From the NCBI GenBank assembly GCA_036015235.1, contig CP107926.1:2108001-2172000 (forward strand): 64,000 nt of DNA, in the 5' to 3' direction. Positions within the stretch are counted from its first letter, which is position 1. Each line of letters begins with the position of its first letter. The notes below the pieces were generated by a model, which was given only the letters and a program-made list of their open reading frames with translations, searched no databases and had not been told where the DNA came from. Shown one piece after another: positions 61,431 through 64,000 of the stretch. The translations under genes were made by a program, and so were the position numbers. Source of the DNA: Streptomyces sp. NBC_00433. Its GTDB lineage: Bacteria; Actinomycetota; Actinomycetes; Streptomycetales; Streptomycetaceae.

Positions 61431-62347
61431 CGCTCGCTCCTGCGCTGGATCTGGAACTGGGCGAGGGTGACGGCCAGCACGATCACGAAGAGCGCGAGCG
61501 AGACCGCCGACGAGTAGCCGAACCGGCCGTGCGTGATGCCCTCGCGGAAGATCAGCTGGGACAGCACCAGCGTGGACCGCCCAGGACCGCCCTCGGTCAT
61601 CACCTGCACCAGGTCGAAGACCTTGAAGCTGGAAATGGTGAGCATGACCGTCACGAAGAAGGTGGTGGGCCGCAGACCCGGCATGGTCACATGCCAGAAA
61701 CGCGCCCACGGTCCCGCGCCGTCCATCCGGGCCGCTTCGTAGAGCTCGGCCGGAACGGTCTGGAGGCCGGCCAGGAAGAGCACCATGTAGTAGCCCATGT
61801 CGCGCCACACGCTGGTCAGGATGAGCGCGGGCAGGGACCAGTCGGTCGATGTGGTCCATCCCGGCGGATGGGACCAGCCCAGGTGCCGGAGCAGCTGGTT
61901 GACGGGGCCGATGTCCGGGCTGAGCAGCATGTTCCAGACAATCGCCACCGCGACCAGCGAGGTGACGTAGGGGAAGAAGAACGCGGTGCGCAGGATGCCG
62001 ACCCCGCGCAGCTTCTGGTTGAGCAGGACCGCCAGGCCGAGCGATGCCGCGAGGGTCAGCGGGATGTGTCCGGCCGCGTACCAGCAGGTGTTCTGGAGCG
62101 CTGTCCAGAAGTTGTCGTCGTGCCGCATCCGACGGAAGTTGGCCAGGCCGATCCACTTCGGGCTGGAGTACGAGTCCCAGTCGGTGAAGGCCACCACGAA
62201 CGTCCCCGCCACCGGGACCAGGGTCAGGGCGGCGAAGCCCAGGAGGTTCGGCAGGACGAAGCTCCAGCCGACCAGCGCGTTGCGCCGGCGCCGGCGGCGG
62301 GTGGCCGCCGTCGGCGCCGGCGCCGTACGGGTGGTGACGGTCGTCAC
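61427..62347 (-). CDS. Sugar ABC transporter permease (MalF type)
   Basis: A 306-residue CUT1 permease. A basic head (TRRRRRRNALVGW) precedes the first helix, and the extracytoplasmic FTDWDSYSSPKWIGLANF is typical. The EAA loop is EAARMDGAGPWARFWHVTMPGLRP. The GTG start overlaps the binding-protein stop (GTGA), and its stop overlaps the next permease (ATGA). Confidence 0.9.
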   Translation of the reverse strand: MTTVTTRTAPAPTAATRRRRRRNALVGWSFVLPNLLGFAALTLVPVAGTFVVAFTDWDSYSSPKWIGLANFRRMRHDDNFWTALQNTCWYAAGHIPLTLAASLGLAVLLNQKLRGVGILRTAFFFPYVTSLVAVAIVWNMLLSPDIGPVNQLLRHLGWSHPPGWTTSTDWSLPALILTSVWRDMGYYMVLFLAGLQTVPAELYEAARMDGAGPWARFWHVTMPGLRPTTFFVTVMLTISSFKVFDLVQVMTEGGPGRSTLVLSQLIFREGITHGRFGYSSAVSLALFVIVLAVTLAQFQIQRRSER

Positions 62348-63609
62348 TGGACTTCGGTCTTCACGCGGTGGTCCATCTCCTTGATGCCCGCGTCGACGGA
62401 CTTCTCGCCGGTCATCACCAGTTCGTGCTCCTCGGTGAGGATCTGGTCGATGTCGGAGGACTTGTCGCTGACCGGCATCTCCAGCTGCACCTTGGACGGC
62501 TGCATGGCCTGGCGGGACGTCGCGTCGGTGGGCATGTCCCGGACCCCGAAGAAGGTGTTCATGACCGAGCTGTCGTGGTACGACGGGACCAGGCCGATCT
62601 TCGCGAGGACGGCCGCGCCCTCCGGACCCGAGGCCCATTCGACGAACTGCTTCGCGGCGTCCGCGTTGCGGGCCTTCTTGTTCACCGCGAAGGCGGTGGG
62701 GGAGCCGAAGGTGACGGTTTTCCCGTCGGCGGTGGTCTGCGGCAGGGGTGCCATGCCCCAGTCGACCGGGTTCTTGCCCTCGGCTTTCTCGGCGAGCAGG
62801 GCCGCGGCCCACCAGGTGCCCATCGGGACCATGGCGGCCTTGCCGGTGGTGAACTGGGAGTCGTAGGTGGTCTTCTGGCTCGACGCGGTGGCGAACGGCA
62901 GGGTGGCACCGGCCTTCTGGACATCCAGTGCGATGCCGTACTGGTCCTTCATCCACCCGTAGTCCCCGCCGAGCAGGTCACCGCCGGTCTGCGCGGACGC
63001 CACCGCCTGCACGACCGAACGCCAGGTGTGCAGGTACGTGCCGTACGTCTTCGATGCCCCCGATCCCTTGGTGAGCTGCTTGGCCAGGGAGTCGAAACCG
63101 CTCCACGTCAGATGCGACACATCCGCGTCACCGACCAGCTTCTTGTTGTAGAACAGCACCCAGAAATCCTGCCGGTACGGGAGCGCGTAGTACTGGCCTG
63201 CCAGGTCGTAGTCCGCGAGCCCGGCGTAGGCCGACTTGTCGGGGAGTCCGGCGACCGCGCCGGTCAGCGGCAGCAGTTGGCCGCGGGTGGCGTAGCGGGC
63301 GTAGTCCGTGACGTTCTTCATCGTCAGCACGTCGGTCTTGTCGCCGCCGGCGAGCATCGTGGTGACCTTGTCCGGGTAGTCGTCGGCGAGGATGTCGACC
63401 GGCTGCACGTCGATCTTGGGGTACTTCGCCTCGAAGCCGTCGATGAGCGCCTTGAACTCCGGTGTGGTCTGGTAGTTCCACAGCGCGATCTTGACGACTG
63501 TACGACCGTCGGACGTGGTGCCGGAACCGCCGCCGCCACCGCATGCCGCGGCACCGAAGAGCGTTGCGGCCAGAGCGACGGGCAGGAGTCTCGTGGTGGT
63601 CCTTCTCAT
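62344..63609 (-). CDS. Sugar ABC transporter substrate-binding lipoprotein
   Basis: A 421-residue CUT1 solute-binding protein. The signal ends in a lipobox (FGAAAC, Cys23) followed by a Gly-rich tether. The mature part begins VVKIALWNYQTTPEFKALIDGFEAKYPKIDV, with YALPYRQDFWVLFYNKKLV and GSPTAFAVNKKARNADAAKQFVEWASG as family blocks. AAGGAG lies 9 bases before the ATG. The ligand is unknown. The neighbouring GH5 and hydroxyacid dehydrogenase genes suggest an oligosaccharide or uronate-type sugar. Confidence 0.9.
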   Translation of the reverse strand: MRRTTTRLLPVALAATLFGAAACGGGGGSGTTSDGRTVVKIALWNYQTTPEFKALIDGFEAKYPKIDVQPVDILADDYPDKVTTMLAGGDKTDVLTMKNVTDYARYATRGQLLPLTGAVAGLPDKSAYAGLADYDLAGQYYALPYRQDFWVLFYNKKLVGDADVSHLTWSGFDSLAKQLTKGSGASKTYGTYLHTWRSVVQAVASAQTGGDLLGGDYGWMKDQYGIALDVQKAGATLPFATASSQKTTYDSQFTTGKAAMVPMGTWWAAALLAEKAEGKNPVDWGMAPLPQTTADGKTVTFGSPTAFAVNKKARNADAAKQFVEWASGPEGAAVLAKIGLVPSYHDSSVMNTFFGVRDMPTDATSRQAMQPSKVQLEMPVSDKSSDIDQILTEEHELVMTGEKSVDAGIKEMDHRVKTEVQ

Positions 63610-63660
63610 GGGGTGCGGCTCCTTGTGCCGAGGGGGATGAAGCGGGGGATCAGGGGGAAT

Positions 63661-64000
63661 TCAGGCGCTCAGACCCAGTGCCCAGTGCTCGGCCGTGATC
63701 TCGGCGGTGAGCGGCTGGTGCGCCGTCCACCGCGCGAGTTCGTCCAGGGTGTGGTCGGTGAGCCGGCCGATCTCCGTGCCGAGCGAGCCGGCGATGTGCG
63801 GTGTGACCATGACCTGGGCCAGCCGCCGCAGCGGGGAGTCGAGCGGAAGCGGCTCGGGATCGGTGACGTCGAGGATGGCGAACAGCCGGCCGGCGGCGCA
63901 CTCCGCCGCGAGCGCGGCGCTGTCGATGAGGCTGCCTCGCGCGGTGTTGATCACCGTGGCGTGATCGGGCAGCAGGCTCAGCTCCGCGGCCCCGATCAGA
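63661..64000 (-). CDS. D-isomer-specific 2-hydroxyacid dehydrogenase, C-terminal part
   Basis: Cut by the right edge; about 112 residues are visible. The end of the NAD-binding domain shows TVINTARGSLIDSAAL, the catalytic Glu region FAILDVTDPEPLP, and the His of TPHIAGS. Such enzymes reduce 2-oxo acids. It is upstream of the sugar transporter operon on the same strand (51-base gap) and may belong to the same transcript. Confidence 0.88.
   Translation of the reverse strand, partial: LIGAAELSLLPDHATVINTARGSLIDSAALAAECAAGRLFAILDVTDPEPLPLDSPLRRLAQVMVTPHIAGSLGTEIGRLTDHTLDELARWTAHQPLTAEITAEHWALGLSA

Overview
The window reads as chromosomal DNA of a Streptomyces or close relative. It is very GC-rich with strong third-position G/C bias, uses many GTG and some TTG starts, and carries sets of genes whose order matches Streptomyces from memory (ngcEFG–rok7B7–xylFGH; aconitase next to an HTH–MurA protein; arcA–argF; light-induced carotenoid genes with litR/litS). 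No tRNA, rRNA, CRISPR array or intact insertion sequence was seen.

1–7.6 kb (all minus strand): a sugar-uptake block, read ngcE-ngcF-ngcG, rok7B7, xylF-xylG-xylH. It joins N-acetylglucosamine/chitobiose uptake, a ROK regulator and xylose uptake. A DasR-type palindrome lies upstream of ngcE. 7.6–12.3 kb: aconitase, divergent from a MurA enzyme fused to an XRE-type DNA-binding domain; each has its own palindrome in the shared intergenic region. 12.4–14.6 kb: the two-gene 2-methylisoborneol pathway (GPP C-methyltransferase and terpene cyclase). 14.6–17.0 kb: arginine deiminase and ornithine carbamoyltransferase. 17.1–21.2 kb: Pnkp–Hen1 RNA repair pair. 21.4–26.4 kb: homocysteine methyltransferase, LLM oxidoreductase, DUF6099 protein, MazG-like hydrolase, AAA ATPase and DUF1697 protein.

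26.4–33.9 kb is the most unusual part. A 1,478-residue caspase-like/NACHT-type NTPase/WD40 protein is translationally coupled to an LCAT-like alpha/beta hydrolase. It is divergent from a Nudix-like protein, which is convergent with a two-TM SLATT-like protein. The set has the make-up of an immune or cell-suicide module.

34–38.5 kb: YciO-like protein, DUF5990 protein, a membrane-anchored hypothetical, and a TetR/SDR divergent pair with two perfect operators, followed by decayed DNA (remnants of an RNA methyltransferase and an IS3 transposase). 38.6–45.2 kb: secreted arabinoxylan enzymes (two GH54, one GH62) under near-identical LacI-type operators, with GH5 and GH74 remnants between them. 45.4–55.5 kb: light-inducible isorenieratene cluster (litS, litR, crtEIB, Rieske protein, crtU, crtY). 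55.7–64 kb: a secreted clan-A-like hydrolase with CBM2, a GH5 enzyme with a ricin-type module, a DUF624-like membrane protein, a CUT1 sugar ABC transporter without its own ATPase, and a 2-hydroxyacid dehydrogenase cut by the window edge.

Polymer breakdown (38–45 and 55–60 kb) and sugar import (1–7 and 60–64 kb) frame the window, so much of it serves plant-polymer and chitin feeding. The carotenoid, 2-MIB and putative immune modules are accessory blocks between them. Family names and Streptomyces coelicolor comparisons are from memory; no database was searched.
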